Origin: Ascidia mentula
Lineage: Eukaryota > Chordata > Ascidiacea > Phlebobranchia > Ascidiidae
NCBI GenBank assembly: GCA_947561715.1
Contig: OX387203.1
Span: 16,802,001-16,866,000, forward strand
Direction: 5' to 3'
DNA: 64,000 nt
The translations under genes were made by a program, and so were the position numbers. The notes beneath the pieces were generated by a model. The model was not told the origin of the DNA. It saw only the letters and a list, made by a program, of their open reading frames with translations, and ran no database searches. Positions 1 through 11,497 of this stretch are shown one piece after another. Every line of letters starts with the position of its first letter. Position 1 is the first letter of the stretch.

Positions 1-21
1 AGATAAACTGTTTTTTATAAC

Positions 22-27
22 AAAAAA
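22..27 (-). terminator. Pol III T-run after tRNA-Leu, unit 1
   Basis: The first run of at least four T downstream of tRNA-Leu on the minus strand is TTTTTT, about 40 nt past the gene. The same run occurs in the other array units. A trailer this long is unusual for a tRNA gene. Confidence 0.5.
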
Positions 28-66
28 TGTTTCGCCAATGGAGAACTAAGTAGCACCGGGAAACCA

Positions 67-149
67 TGACAGGAGCGGGATTCGAACCCGCGCCTCCAGG
101 GGAGACTGCGACCTGAACGCAGCGCCTTAGACCACTCGCCCATCCTGCC
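67..149 (-). tRNA. tRNA-Leu-CAG: tRNA-Leu(CAG), unit 1
   Basis: 83-nt class II tRNA. The acceptor stem GGCAGGA pairs with TCCTGTC, the discriminator is A, the anticodon loop TTCAGGT gives CAG, the variable arm is long, and the T arm contains GGTTCGAATCC (B box). The sequence differs from vertebrate Leu-CAG at only a few bases. This copy has C11 changed to G, which breaks the C11-G24 pair of the D stem. Units 6 and 8 share the change. Confidence 0.9.
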
Positions 150-567
150 TCTGCACTGCAATATCGTTTTGTTAGGGCAAAACTTTTGTGAAAGAAACAC
201 TAAAATATTTGTTCACGCCTGCACCAATTGCTAACCTTGAACGGTATGGCTGTCATGATTCCGATATCACAAAAACGATAAAGGCATTGATAATACTCAA
301 TTCGAAATAAATCATGTGAAACTAGTTATACTAACGCATACTTTTTCAAAAGTACTTTTACCTAAACTGCCTGGAACTTCAGATGTATTTGCAACAAAAT
401 ATACCGACCTTTCAACACAACTATTGAATGATGTGGCTAACCATCTACCAAGTTTAGGGGAAATCAATTTAATGTAATTATTATTTCAAATAAAATTGGT
501 TCTAAAAAGACAATATTTTTCCAAACAAATCTCGCACAAATATCTCATTTGACGCAAGGTTGTGGTC

Positions 568-649
568 GACGAGGTGGCCGAGTGGTTAAGGCGATGGACT
601 GCTAATCCATTGTGCTCTGCACGCGTGGGTTCGAATCCCATCCTCGTCG
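568..649 (+). tRNA. tRNA-Ser-GCT: tRNA-Ser(GCT), unit 1
   Basis: 82-nt class II tRNA. The acceptor stem GACGAGG pairs with CCTCGTC, the discriminator is G, and the anticodon stem ATGGA/TCCAT encloses CTGCTAA (anticodon GCT). The T arm is TGGGTTCGAATCCCA. The sequence matches my recollection of vertebrate tRNA-Ser-GCT closely. The bases just outside the stem (TC and A) extend the pairing. Confidence 0.96.
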
Positions 650-662
650 ATTGCAGTTGCAG

Positions 663-666
663 TTTT
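663..666 (+). terminator. Pol III T-run after tRNA-Ser, unit 1
   Basis: TTTT about 14 nt past the tRNA-Ser gene is the nearest T-run and the likely Pol III stop. It is kept in most units; in unit 13 the run is TTT followed by GG. Confidence 0.55.
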
Positions 667-727
667 GCAGCGGTACACGCTACTGTTCAATAGTTTTAAC
701 ATCAATTGGAAAAATCACAAACCGCGC

Positions 728-731
728 AAAA
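728..731 (-). terminator. Pol III T-run after tRNA-Tyr, unit 1
   Basis: TTTT on the minus strand 6-9 nt past the tRNA-Tyr gene, a normal Pol III terminator distance. Confidence 0.6.
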
Positions 732-736
732 TAAAG

Positions 737-827
737 TCCTTCGAACCGGATTCGAACCAGTGACCTATGGATTTCTGACAAGCTCAGCCGCTACAGTCCA
801 CCGCTCTACCAACTGAGCTATCGAAGG
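737..827 (-). tRNA. tRNA-Tyr-GTA: tRNA-Tyr(GTA) with 18-nt intron, unit 1
   Basis: 91 nt including an 18-nt intron at 773-790, directly after the base 3' of the anticodon, the usual tRNA intron position. The acceptor stem CCTTCGA pairs with TCGAAGG, the discriminator is A, the anticodon stem GTGGA pairs with TCCAT, and the anticodon is GTA. The mature length is 73 nt. Eukaryotic tRNA-Tyr genes usually carry such an intron. Confidence 0.96.
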
Positions 828-1061
828 ATGTTGCAAACAGTCTAATTTATATTATGTATATGAGAGTTGGTGTTTCAGACAACAACATTGCTGATCAAAC
901 TATTTCTTCCCACGAAGAATATGTTCAAAACAATTTACCTCATATACAAGTTAAGTATTCACAGCTCTGACACTAATCAACCAAATGAAGTTTGTTTTTC
1001 AACACGATTTTCTATGAAACATTCATCACATGAAGATGATAATTAAGTACATGTTTTGGCA

Positions 1062-1143
1062 GAACGATAAGTCTATTGGTTAGGGCCATGGGCAACTAAT
1101 TATTTGCACTCTGCACGTGGAGTACCGAATATCACACTCGTCG
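1062..1143 (+). pseudogene. Decayed tRNA-Ser(GCT) copy, one per unit (unit 1 shown)
   Basis: This 82-nt segment aligns to tRNA-Ser(GCT) end to end without gaps, with about 52 of 82 identities by hand. The D-loop TTGGTT, the CTCTGCACG of the variable arm, the CGAAT of the T loop and the final CTCGTCG remain. The 5' acceptor strand is lost and the anticodon position reads ACT, so a functional tRNA is unlikely. The other copies start at 2257, 3452, 4646, 5842, 7037, 8232, 9427, 10625, 11823, 13018, 14213, 15408, 16604, 17799, 18994, 20189, 21384, 22579, 23774, 24969, 26165, 27360, 28556, 29752, 30947, 32144, 33338, 34533, 35728 and 36919, each 82 nt. Confidence 0.8.
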
Positions 1144-1261
1144 TATTTGTTGTCGTTTAGGTTACAAAGATATCACTCAGGTTTTTTTTGCTCTGAGATA
1201 AACTGTTTTTTATAACAAAAAATGTTTCGCCAATGGAGAACTAAGTAGCACCGGGAAACCA

Positions 1262-1344
1262 TGACAGGAGCGGGATTCGAACCCGCGCCTCCAGGGGAGA
1301 CTGCGACCTGAACGCAGCGCCTTAGACCACTCGGCCATCCTGCC
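1262..1344 (-). tRNA. tRNA-Leu-CAG: tRNA-Leu(CAG), unit 2
   Basis: Consensus sequence of the array with an intact C11-G24 pair. Confidence 0.96.
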
Positions 1345-1762
1345 TCTGCACTGCAACATCGTTTTGTTAGGGCAAAACTTTTGTGAAAGAAACACTAAAA
1401 TATTTGTTCACGCCTGCACCAATTGCTAACCTTGAACGGTATGGCTGTCATGATTCCGATATCACAAAAACGATAAAGGCATTGATAATACTCAATTCGA
1501 AATAAATCATGTGAAACTAGTTATACTAACGCATACTTTTTCAAAAGTACTTTTACCTAAACTGCCTGGAACTTCAGATGTATTTGCAACAAAATATACC
1601 GACCTTCCAACACAACTATTGAATGATGTGGCAAACCATCTACCAAGTTTAGGGGAAATCAATGTAATGTAATTATTATTTCAAATAAAATTGGTTCTAA
1701 AAAGACAATATTTTTCCAAACAAATCTCGCACAAATATTTCATTTGACGCAAGGTTGTGGTC

Positions 1763-1844
1763 GACGAGGTGGCCGAGTGGTTAAGGCGATGGACTGCTAA
1801 TCCATTGTGCTCTGCACGCGTGGGTTCGAATCCCATCCTCGTCG
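1763..1844 (+). tRNA. tRNA-Ser-GCT: tRNA-Ser(GCT), unit 2
   Basis: Consensus sequence. Confidence 0.96.
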
Positions 1845-1931
1845 ATTGCAGTTGCAGTTTTGCAGCGGTACACGCTACTGTTCAATAGTTTTAACATCAA
1901 TTGGAAAAATCACAAACCGCGCAAAATAAAG

Positions 1932-2022
1932 TCCTTCGAACCGGATTCGAACCAGTGACCTATGGATTTCTGACAAGCTCAGCCGCTACAGTCCACGGCT
2001 CTACCAACTGAGCTATCGAAGG
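1932..2022 (-). tRNA. tRNA-Tyr-GTA: tRNA-Tyr(GTA), unit 2
   Basis: Has the intron. One substitution (GCGG to GCCG) just 5' of the anticodon stem, shared with unit 29. Confidence 0.9.
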
Positions 2023-2456
2023 ATGTTGCAAACTGTCTAATTTGTATTATGTATATGAGAGTTGGTGTTTCAGACAACAACATTGCTGATCAAACTATTT
2101 CTTCCCACGAAGAATATGTTCAAAACAATTTACCTCATATACAAGTTACGTATTCACAGCTCTGACACTAATCAACCAAATGAAGTTTGTTTTTCAACAC
2201 GATTTTCTATGAAACATTCATCACATGAAGATGATAATTAAGTACATGTTTTGGCAGAACGATAAGTCTATTGGTTAGGGCCATGGGCAACTAATTATTT
2301 GCACTCTGCACGTGGAGTACCGAATATCACACTCGTCGTATTTGTTGTCGTTTAGGTTACAAAGATATCACTCAGGTTTTTTTTGCTCTGAGATAAACTG
2401 TTTTTTATAACAAAAAATGTTTCGCCAATGGAGAACTAAGTAGCACCGGGAAACCA

Positions 2457-2539
2457 TGACAGGAGCGGGATTCGAACCCGCGCCTCCAGGGGAGACTGCG
2501 ACCTGAACGCAGCGCCTTAGACCACTCGGCCATCCTGCC
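2457..2539 (-). tRNA. tRNA-Leu-CAG: tRNA-Leu(CAG), unit 3
   Basis: Consensus sequence. Confidence 0.96.
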
Positions 2540-2957
2540 TCTGCACTGCAACATCGTTTTGTTAGGGCAAAACTTTTGTGAAAGAAACACTAAAATATTT
2601 GTTCACGCCTGCACCAATTGCTAACCTTGAACGGTATGGCTGTCATGATTCCGATATCACAAAAACGATAAAGGCATTGATAATACTCAATTCGAAATAA
2701 ATCATGTGAAACTAGTTATACTAACGCATACTTTTTCAAAAGTACTTTTACCTAAACTGCCTGGAACTTCAGATGTATTTGCAACAAAATATACCGACCT
2801 TCCAACACAACTATTGAATGATGTGGCTAACCATCTACCAAGTTTAGGGGAAATCAATTTAATGTAATTATTATTTCAAATAAAATTGGTTCTAAAAAGA
2901 CAATATTTTTCCAAACAAATCTCGCACAAATATTTCATTTGACGCAAGGTTGTGGTC

Positions 2958-3039
2958 GACGAGGTGGCCGAGTGGTTAAGGCGATGGACTGCTAATCCAT
3001 TGTGCTCTGCACGCGTGGGTTCGAATCCCATCCTCGTCG
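2958..3039 (+). tRNA. tRNA-Ser-GCT: tRNA-Ser(GCT), unit 3
   Basis: Consensus sequence. Confidence 0.96.
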
Positions 3040-3126
3040 ATTGCAGTTGCAGTTTTGCAGCGGTACACGCTACTGTTCAATAGTTTTAACATCAATTGGA
3101 AAAATCACAAACCGCGCAAAATAAAG

Positions 3127-3217
3127 TCCTTCGAACCGGATTCGAACCAGTGACCTATGGATTTCTGACAAGCTCAGCCGCTACAGTCCACCGCTCTACC
3201 AACTGAGCTATCGAAGG
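3127..3217 (-). tRNA. tRNA-Tyr-GTA: tRNA-Tyr(GTA), unit 3
   Basis: Consensus sequence with the intron. Confidence 0.96.
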
Positions 3218-3650
3218 ATGTTGGAAACTGTCTAATTTGTATTATGTATATGAGAGTTGGTGTTTCAGACAACAACATTGCTGATCAAACTATTTCTTCC
3301 CACGAAGAATATGTTCAAAACAATTTACCTCATATACAAGTTACGTATTCACAGCTCTGACACTAATCAACCAAATGAAGTTTGTTTTTCAACACGATTT
3401 TCTATGAAACATTCATCACATGAAGATGATAATTAAGTACATGTTTTGGCAGAACGATAAGTCTATTGGTTAGGGCCATGGGCAACTAATTATTTGCACT
3501 CTGCACGTGGAGTACCGAATATCACAATCGTCGTATTTGTTGTCGTTTAGGTTACAAAGATATCACTCAGGTTTTTTTTGCTCTGAGATAAACTGTTTTT
3601 TTTACAAAAAATGTTTCGCCAATGGAGAACTAAGTAGCACCGGGAAACCA

Positions 3651-3733
3651 TGACAGGAGCGGGATTCGAACCCGCGCCTCCAGGGGAGACTGCGACCTGA
3701 ACGCAGCGCCTTAGACCACTCGGCCATCCTGCC
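3651..3733 (-). tRNA. tRNA-Leu-CAG: tRNA-Leu(CAG), unit 4
   Basis: Consensus sequence. The T-run region just downstream has a small deletion. Confidence 0.96.
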
Positions 3734-4151
3734 TCTGCACTGCAACATCGTTTTGTTAGGGCAAAACTTTTGTGAAAGAAACACTAAAATATTTGTTCAC
3801 GCCTGCACCAATTGCTAACCTTGAACGGTATGGCTGTCATGATTCCGATATCACAAAAACGATAAAGGCATTGATAATACTCAATTCGAAATAAATCATG
3901 TGAAACTAGTTATACTAACGCATACTTTTTCAAAAGTACTTTTACCTAAACTGCCTGGAACTTCAGATGTATTTGCAACAAAATATACCGACCTTCCAAC
4001 ACAACTATTGAATGATGTGGCTAACCATCTACCAAGTTTAGGGGAAATCAATTTAATGTAATTATTATTTCAAATAAAATTGGTTCTAAAAAGACAATAT
4101 TTTTCCAAACAAATCTCGCACAAATATTTCATTTGACGCAAGGTTGTGGTC

Positions 4152-4233
4152 GACGAGGTGGCCGAGTGGTTAAGGCGATGGACTGCTAATCCATTGTGCT
4201 CTGCACGCGTGGGTTCGAATCCCATCCTCGTCG
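4152..4233 (+). tRNA. tRNA-Ser-GCT: tRNA-Ser(GCT), unit 4
   Basis: Consensus sequence. Confidence 0.96.
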
Positions 4234-4320
4234 ATTGCAGTTGCAGTTTTGCAGCGGTACACGCTACTGTTCAATAGTTTTAACATCAATTGGAAAAATC
4301 ACAAACCGCGCAAAATAAAG

Positions 4321-4411
4321 TCCTTCGAACCGGATTCGAACCAGTGACCTATGGATTTCTGACAAGCTCAGCCGCTACAGTCCACCGCTCTACCAACTGA
4401 GCTATCGAAGG
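4321..4411 (-). tRNA. tRNA-Tyr-GTA: tRNA-Tyr(GTA), unit 4
   Basis: Consensus sequence with the intron. Confidence 0.96.
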
Positions 4412-4846
4412 ATGTTGCAAACTGTCTAATTTGTATTATGTATATGAGAGTTGGTGTTTCAGACAACAACATTGCTGATCAAACTATTTCTTCCCACGAA
4501 GAATATGTTCAAAACAATTTACCTCATATACAAGTTAAGTATTCACAGCACTGACACTAATCAACCAAATGAAGTTTGTTTTTCAACACGATTATCTATG
4601 AAACATTCATCACATGAAGATGATAATTAAGTACATGTTTTGGCCGAACGATAAGTCTATTGGTCAGGGCCATGGGCAACTAATTCGTTGCACTCTGCAC
4701 GTGGGGTACCGAATATCACACTCGTCGTATTTGTTGTCGTTTAGGTTACAAAGACATCACTCAGGTTTGTTTTTGCTCTGAGATAAACTGTTTTTTATAA
4801 CAAAAAATGTTTCGCCATCGGAGAACTAAGTAGCACAGGGAAACCA

Positions 4847-4929
4847 TGACAGGAGCGGGATTCGAACCCGCGCCTGCAGGGGAGACTGCGACCTGAACGC
4901 AGCGCCTTAGGCCACTCGGCCATCCTGCC
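4847..4929 (-). tRNA. tRNA-Leu-CAG: tRNA-Leu(CAG), unit 5
   Basis: Two private substitutions, one in the D loop and one in the variable arm. The anticodon and stems are otherwise intact. Confidence 0.9.
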
Positions 4930-5347
4930 TCTGCACTGCAATGTCGTTTTGTTAGGGCAAAACTTTTGTGAAAGAAACACTAAAATATTTGTTCACGCTT
5001 GCACCAATTGCTAACCTTGAACGGTATGGCTGTCATGATTCCGATATCGCAAAAACGATAAAGGCATTGATAATACTCAATTCGAAACAAATCATGTGAA
5101 ACTAGTTATACTAACGCATACTTTTTCAAAAGTACTTTTACCTAAAGTGCCTGGAACTTCAGATGTATTTGCAACAAATTATACCGACCTTCCAACACAA
5201 CTATTGAATGATGTGGCAAACCATCTACCAAGTTTAGGGGAAATCAATTTAATGTAATTATTATTTCAAATAAAATTGGTACTAGAAAGACAATATTTTT
5301 CCAAACAAATCTCTCACAAATATTTCATTTAACGCAAGGTTGTGGTC

Positions 5348-5429
5348 GACGAGGTGGCCGAGTGGTTAAGGCGATGGACTGCTAATCCATTGTGCTCTGC
5401 ACGCGTGGGTTCGAATCCCATCCTCGTCG
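5348..5429 (+). tRNA. tRNA-Ser-GCT: tRNA-Ser(GCT), unit 5
   Basis: Consensus sequence. Confidence 0.96.
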
Positions 5430-5516
5430 ATTGCAGTTGCAGTTTTGCAGCGGTACACGCTACTGTTCAATAGTTTTAATATCAATTGGAAAAATCACAA
5501 ACCGCGCAAAATAAAG

Positions 5517-5607
5517 TCCTTCGAACCGGATTCGAACCAGTGACCTATGGATTTCTGACAAGCTCAGCCGCTACAGTCCACCGCTCTACCAACTGAGCTA
5601 TCGAAGG
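5517..5607 (-). tRNA. tRNA-Tyr-GTA: tRNA-Tyr(GTA), unit 5
   Basis: Consensus sequence with the intron. Confidence 0.96.
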
Positions 5608-6041
5608 ATGTTGCAAACTGTCTAATTTGTATTATGTATATGAGAGTTGGTGTTTCAGACAACAACATTGCTGATCAAACTATTTCTTCCCACGAAGAAT
5701 ATGTTCAAAACAATTTACCTCATATACAAGTTAAGTATTCACAGCTCTGACACTAATCAACCAAATGAAGTTTGTTTTTCAACACGATTTTCTATGAAAC
5801 ATTCATCACATGAAGATGATAATTAAGTACATGTTTTGGCAGAACGATAAGTCTATTGGTTAGGGCCATGGGCAACTAATTATTTGCACTCTGCACGTGG
5901 AGTACCGAATATCACACTCGTCGTATTTGTTGTCGTTTAGGTTACAAAGATATCACTCAGGTTTTTTTTGCTCTGAGATAAACTGTTTTTTATAACAAAA
6001 AATGTTTCGCCAATGGAGAACTAAGTAGCACCGGGAAACCA

Positions 6042-6124
6042 TGACAGGAGCGGGATTCGAACCCGCGCCTCCAGGGGAGACTGCGACCTGAACGCAGCGC
6101 CTTAGACCACTCGCCCATCCTGCC
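6042..6124 (-). tRNA. tRNA-Leu-CAG: tRNA-Leu(CAG), unit 6
   Basis: Carries the C11-to-G D-stem change seen in unit 1. Confidence 0.88.
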
Positions 6125-6542
6125 TCTGCACTGCAATATCGTTTTGTTAGGGCAAAACTTTTGTGAAAGAAACACTAAAATATTTGTTCACGCCTGCACC
6201 AATTGCTAACCTTGAACGGTATGGCTGTCATGATTCCGATATCACAAAAACGATAAAGGCATTGATAATACTCAATTCGAAATAAATCATGTGAAACTAG
6301 TTATACTAACGCATACTTTTTCAAAAGTACTTTTACCTAAACTGCCTGGAACTTCAGATGTATTTGCAACAAAATATACCGACCTTTCAACACAACTATT
6401 GAATGATGTGGCTAACCATCTACCAAGTTTAGGGGAAATCAATTTAATGTAATTATTATTTCAAATAAAATTGGTTCTAAAAAGACAATATTTTTCCAAA
6501 CAAATCTCGCACAAATATCTCATTTGACGCAAGGTTGTGGTC

Positions 6543-6624
6543 GACGAGGTGGCCGAGTGGTTAAGGCGATGGACTGCTAATCCATTGTGCTCTGCACGCG
6601 TGGGTTCGAATCCCATCCTCGTCG
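6543..6624 (+). tRNA. tRNA-Ser-GCT: tRNA-Ser(GCT), unit 6
   Basis: Consensus sequence. Confidence 0.96.
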
Positions 6625-6711
6625 ATTGCAGTTGCAGTTTTGCAGCGGTACACGCTACTGTTCAATAGTTTTAACATCAATTGGAAAAATCACAAACCGC
6701 GCAAAATAAAG

Positions 6712-6802
6712 TCCTTCGAACCGGATTCGAACCAGTGACCTATGGATTTCTGACAAGCTCAGCCGCTACAGTCCACCGCTCTACCAACTGAGCTATCGAA
6801 GG
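6712..6802 (-). tRNA. tRNA-Tyr-GTA: tRNA-Tyr(GTA), unit 6
   Basis: Consensus sequence with the intron. Confidence 0.96.
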
Positions 6803-7236
6803 ATGTTGCAAACAGTCTAATTTATATTATGTATATGAGAGTTGGTGTTTCAGACAACAACATTGCTGATCAAACTATTTCTTCCCACGAAGAATATGTT
6901 CAAAACAATTTACCTCATATACAAGTTAAGTATTCACAGCTCTGACACTAATCAACCAAATGAAGTTTGTTTTTCAACACGATTTTCTATGAAACATTCA
7001 TCACATGAAGATGATAATTAAGTACATGTTTTGGCAGAACGATAAGTCTATTGGTTAGGGCCATGGGCAACTAATTATTTGCACTCTGCACGTGGAGTAC
7101 CGAATATCACACTCGTCGTATTTGTTGTCGTTTAGGTTACAAAGATATCACTCAGGTTTTTTTTGCTCTGAGATAAACTGTTTTTTATAACAAAAAATGT
7201 TTCGCCAATGGAGAACTAAGTAGCACCGGGAAACCA

Positions 7237-7319
7237 TGACGGGAGCGGGATTCGAACCCGCGCCTCCAGGGGAGACTGCGACCTGAACGCAGCGCCTTAG
7301 ACCACTCGGCCATCCTGCC
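7237..7319 (-). tRNA. tRNA-Leu-CAG: tRNA-Leu(CAG), unit 7
   Basis: One private change in the 3' acceptor strand (T69 to C) makes an A-C mismatch with A4. Confidence 0.9.
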
Positions 7320-7737
7320 TCTGCACTGCAACATCGTTTTGTTAGGGCAAAACTTTTGTGAAAGAAACACTAAAATATTTGTTCACGCCTGCACCAATTG
7401 CTAACCTTGAACGGTATGGCTGTCATGATTCCGATATCACAAAAACGATAAAGGCATTGATAATACTCAATTCGAAATAAATCATGTGAAACTAGTTATA
7501 CTAACGCATACTTTTTCAAAAGTACTTTTACCTAAACTGCCTGGAACTTCAGATGTATTTGCAAGAAAATATACCGACCTTCCAACACAACTATTGAATG
7601 ATGTGGCTAACCATCTACCAAGTTTAGGGGAAATCAATTTAATGTAATTATTATTTCAAATAAAATTGGTTCTAAAAAGACAATATTTTTCCAAACAAAT
7701 CTCGCACAAATATTTCATTTGACGCAAGGTTGTGGTC

Positions 7738-7819
7738 GACGAGGTGGCCGAGTGGTTAAGGCGATGGACTGCTAATCCATTGTGCTCTGCACGCGTGGGT
7801 TCGAATCCCATCCTCGTCG
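7738..7819 (+). tRNA. tRNA-Ser-GCT: tRNA-Ser(GCT), unit 7
   Basis: Consensus sequence. Confidence 0.96.
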
Positions 7820-7906
7820 ATTGCAGTTGCAGTTTTGCAGCGGTACACGCTACTGTTCAATAGTTTTAACATCAATTGGAAAAATCACAAACCGCGCAAA
7901 ATAAAG

Positions 7907-7997
7907 TCCTTCGAACCGGATTCGAACCAGTGACCTATGGATCTCTGACAAGCTCAGCCGCTACAGTCCACCGCTCTACCAACTGAGCTATCGAAGG
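7907..7997 (-). tRNA. tRNA-Tyr-GTA: tRNA-Tyr(GTA), unit 7
   Basis: One substitution at the 3' edge of the intron; mature parts are consensus. Confidence 0.94.
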
Positions 7998-8431
7998 ATG
8001 TTGCAAACTGTCTAATTTGTATTATGTATATGAGAGTTGGTGTTTCAGACAACAACATTGCTGATCAAACTATTTCTTCCCACGAAGAATATGTTCAAAA
8101 CAATTTACCTCATATACAAGTTAAGTATTCACAGCTCTGACACTAATCAACCAAATGAAGTTTGTTTTTCAACACGATTTTCTATGAAACATTCATCACA
8201 TGAAGATGATAATTAAGTACATGTTTTGGCAGAACGATAAGTCTATTGGTTAGGGCCATGGGCAACTAATTATTTGCACTCTGCACGTGGAGTACCGAAT
8301 ATCACACTCGTCGTATTTGTTGTCGTTTAGGTTACAAAGATATCACTCAGGTTTTTTTTGCTCTGAGATAAACTGTTTTTTATAACAAAAAATGTTTCGC
8401 CAATGGAGAACTAAGTAGCACCGGGAAACCA

Positions 8432-8514
8432 TGACAGGAGCGGGATTCGAACCCGCGCCTCCAGGGGAGACTGCGACCTGAACGCAGCGCCTTAGACCAC
8501 TCGCCCATCCTGCC
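8432..8514 (-). tRNA. tRNA-Leu-CAG: tRNA-Leu(CAG), unit 8
   Basis: Carries the C11-to-G D-stem change seen in unit 1. Confidence 0.88.
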
Positions 8515-8932
8515 TCTGCACTGCAATATCGTTTTGTTAGGGCAAAACTTTTGTGAAAGAAACACTAAAATATTTGTTCACGCCTGCACCAATTGCTAAC
8601 CTTGAACGGTATGGCTGTCATGATTCCGATATCACAAAAACGATAAAGGCATTGATAATACTCAATTCGAAATAAATCATGTGAAACTAGTTATACTAAC
8701 GCATACTTTTTCAAAAGTACTTTTACCTAAACTGCCTGGAACTTCAGATGTATTTGCAACAAAATATACCGACCTTCCAACACAACTATTGAATGATGTG
8801 GCTAACCATCTACCAAGTTTAGGGGAAATCAATTTAATGTAATTATTATTTCAAATAAAATTGGTTCTAAAAAGACAATATTTTTCCAAACAAATCTCGC
8901 ACAAATATTTCATTTGACGCAAGGTTGTGGTC

Positions 8933-9014
8933 GACGAGGTGGCCGAGTGGTTAAGGCGATGGACTGCTAATCCATTGTGCTCTGCACGCGTGGGTTCGAA
9001 TCCCATCCTCGTCG
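8933..9014 (+). tRNA. tRNA-Ser-GCT: tRNA-Ser(GCT), unit 8
   Basis: Consensus sequence. Confidence 0.96.
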
Positions 9015-9101
9015 ATTGCAGTTGCAGTTTTGCAGCGGTACACGCTACTGTTCAATAGTTTTAACATCAATTGGAAAAATCACAAACCGCGCAAAATAAA
9101 G

Positions 9102-9192
9102 TCCTTCGAACCGGATTCGAACCAGTGACCTATGGATTTCTGACAAGCTCAGCCGCTACAGTCCACCGCTCTACCAACTGAGCTATCGAAGG
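9102..9192 (-). tRNA. tRNA-Tyr-GTA: tRNA-Tyr(GTA), unit 8
   Basis: Consensus sequence with the intron. Confidence 0.96.
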
Positions 9193-9626
9193 ATGTTGCA
9201 AACTGTCTAATTTGTATTATGTATATGAGAGTTGGTGTTTCAGACAACAACATTGCTGATCAAACTATTTCTTCCCACGAGGAATATGTTCAAAACAATT
9301 TACCTCATATACAAGTTAAGTATTCACAGCTCTGACACTAATCAACCAAATGAAGTTTGTTTTTCAACACGATTTTCTATGAAACATTCATCACATGAAG
9401 ATGATAATTAAGTACATGTTTTGGCAGAACGATAAGTCTATTGGTTAGGGCCATGGGCAACTAATTATTTGCACTCTGCACGTGGAGTACCGAATATCAC
9501 ACTCGTCGTATTTGTTGTCGTTTAGGTTACAAAGATATCACTCAGGTTTTTTTTGCTCTGAGATAAACTGTTTTTTATAACAAAAAATGTTTCGCCAATG
9601 GAGAACTAAGTAGCACCGGGAAACCA

Positions 9627-9709
9627 TGACAGGAGCGGGATTCGAAACCGCGCCTCCAGGGGAGACTGCGACCTGAACGCAGCGCCTTAGACCACTCGGC
9701 CATCCTGCC
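9627..9709 (-). tRNA. tRNA-Leu-CAG: tRNA-Leu(CAG), unit 9
   Basis: A G-to-T change breaks the pair that closes the T loop, inside the B box. Confidence 0.85.
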
Positions 9710-10127
9710 TCTGCACTGCAATATCGTTTTGTTAGGGCAAAACTTTTGTGAAAGAAACACTAAAATATTTGTTCACGCCTGCACCAATTGCTAACCTTGA
9801 ACGGTATGGCTGTCATGATTCCGATATCACAAAAACGATAAAGGCATTGATAATACTCAATTCGAAATAAATCATGTGAAACTAGTTATACTAACGCATA
9901 CTTTTTCAAAAGTACTTTTACCTAAACTGCCTGGAACTTCAGATGTATTTGCAACAAAATATACCGACCTTCCAACACAACTATTGAATGATGTGGCTAA
10001 CCATCTACCAAGTTTAGGGGAAATCAATTTAATGTAATTATTATTTCAAATAAAATTGGTTCTAAAAAGACAATATTTTTCCAAACAAATCTCGCACAAA
10101 TATTTCATTTGACGCAAGGTTGTGGTC

Positions 10128-10209
10128 GACGAGGTGGCCGAGTGGTTAAGGCGATGGACTGCTAATCCATTGTGCTCTGCACGCGTGGGTTCGAATCCCA
10201 TCCTCGTCG
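10128..10209 (+). tRNA. tRNA-Ser-GCT: tRNA-Ser(GCT), unit 9
   Basis: Consensus sequence. A 3-bp insertion (ctactactg) lies in the spacer downstream, shared with unit 10. Confidence 0.96.
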
Positions 10210-10299
10210 ATTGCAGTTGCAGTTTTGCAGCGGTACACGCTACTACTGTTCAATAGTTTTAACATCAATTGGAAAAATCACAAACCGCGCAAAATAAAG

Positions 10300-10390
10300 T
10301 CCTTCGAACCGGATTCGAACCAGTGACCTATGGATTTCTGACAAGCTCAGCCGCTACAGTCCACCGCTCTACCAACTGAGCTATCGAAGG
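10300..10390 (-). tRNA. tRNA-Tyr-GTA: tRNA-Tyr(GTA), unit 9
   Basis: Consensus sequence with the intron. Confidence 0.96.
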
Positions 10391-10824
10391 ATGTTGCAAA
10401 CTGTCTAATTTGTATTATGTATATGAGAGTTGGTGTTTCAGACAACAACATTGCTGATCAAACTATTTCTTCCCACGAAGAATATGTTCAAAACAATTTA
10501 CCTCATATACAAGTTAAGTATTCACAGCTCTGACACTAATCAACCAAATGAAGTTTGTTTTTCAACACGATTTTCTATGAAACATTCATCACATGAAGAT
10601 GATAATTAAGTACATGTTTTGGCAGAACGATAAGTCTATTGGTTAGGGCCATGGGCAACTAATTATTTGCACTCTGCACGTGGAGTACCGAATATCACAC
10701 TCGTCGTATTTGTTGTCGTTTAGGTTACAAAGATATCACTCAGGTTTTTTTTGCTCTGAGATAAACTGTTTTTTATAACAAAAAATGTTTCGCCAATGGA
10801 GAACTAAGTAGCACCGGGAAACCA

Positions 10825-10907
10825 TGACAGGAGCGGGATTCGAACCCGCGCCTCCAGGGGAGACTGCGACCTGAACGCAGCGCCTTAGACCACTCGGCCA
10901 TCCTGCC
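10825..10907 (-). tRNA. tRNA-Leu-CAG: tRNA-Leu(CAG), unit 10
   Basis: Consensus sequence. Confidence 0.96.
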
Positions 10908-11325
10908 TCTGCACTGCAACATCGTTTTGTTAGGGCAAAACTTTTGTGAAAGAAACACTAAAATATTTGTTCACGCCTGCACCAATTGCTAACCTTGAAC
11001 GGTATGGTTGTCATGATTCCGATATCACAAAAACGATAAAGGCATTGATAATACTCAATTCGAAATAAATCATGTGAAACTAGTTATACTAACGCATACT
11101 TTTTCAAAAGTACTTTTACCTAAACTGCCTGGAACTTCAGATGTATTTGCAACAAAATATACCGACCTTCCAACACAACTATTGAATGATGTGGCTAACC
11201 ATCTACCAAGTTTAGGGGAAATCAATTTAATGTAATTATTATTTCAAATAAAATTGGTTCTAAAAAGACAATATTTTTCCAAACAAATCTCGCACAAATA
11301 TTTCATTTGACGCAAGGTTGTGGTC

Positions 11326-11407
11326 GACGAGGTGGCCGAGTGGTTAAGGCGATGGACTGCTAATCCATTGTGCTCTGCACGCGTGGGTTCGAATCCCATC
11401 CTCGTCG
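11326..11407 (+). tRNA. tRNA-Ser-GCT: tRNA-Ser(GCT), unit 10
   Basis: Consensus sequence. Confidence 0.96.
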
Positions 11408-11497
11408 ATTGCAGTTGCAGTTTTGCAGCGGTACACGCTACTACTGTTCAATAGTTTTAACATCAATTGGAAAAATCACAAACCGCGCAAAATAAAG

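Noticed and set aside
15..200. A conserved ~61-codon minus-strand frame (EWSKALRSGRSLPW...GFESR) repeated in almost every array unit
   Set aside because: It is a conceptual translation of the tRNA-Leu gene and its flanks. Conservation follows from the tRNA, and such frames are a common false annotation.
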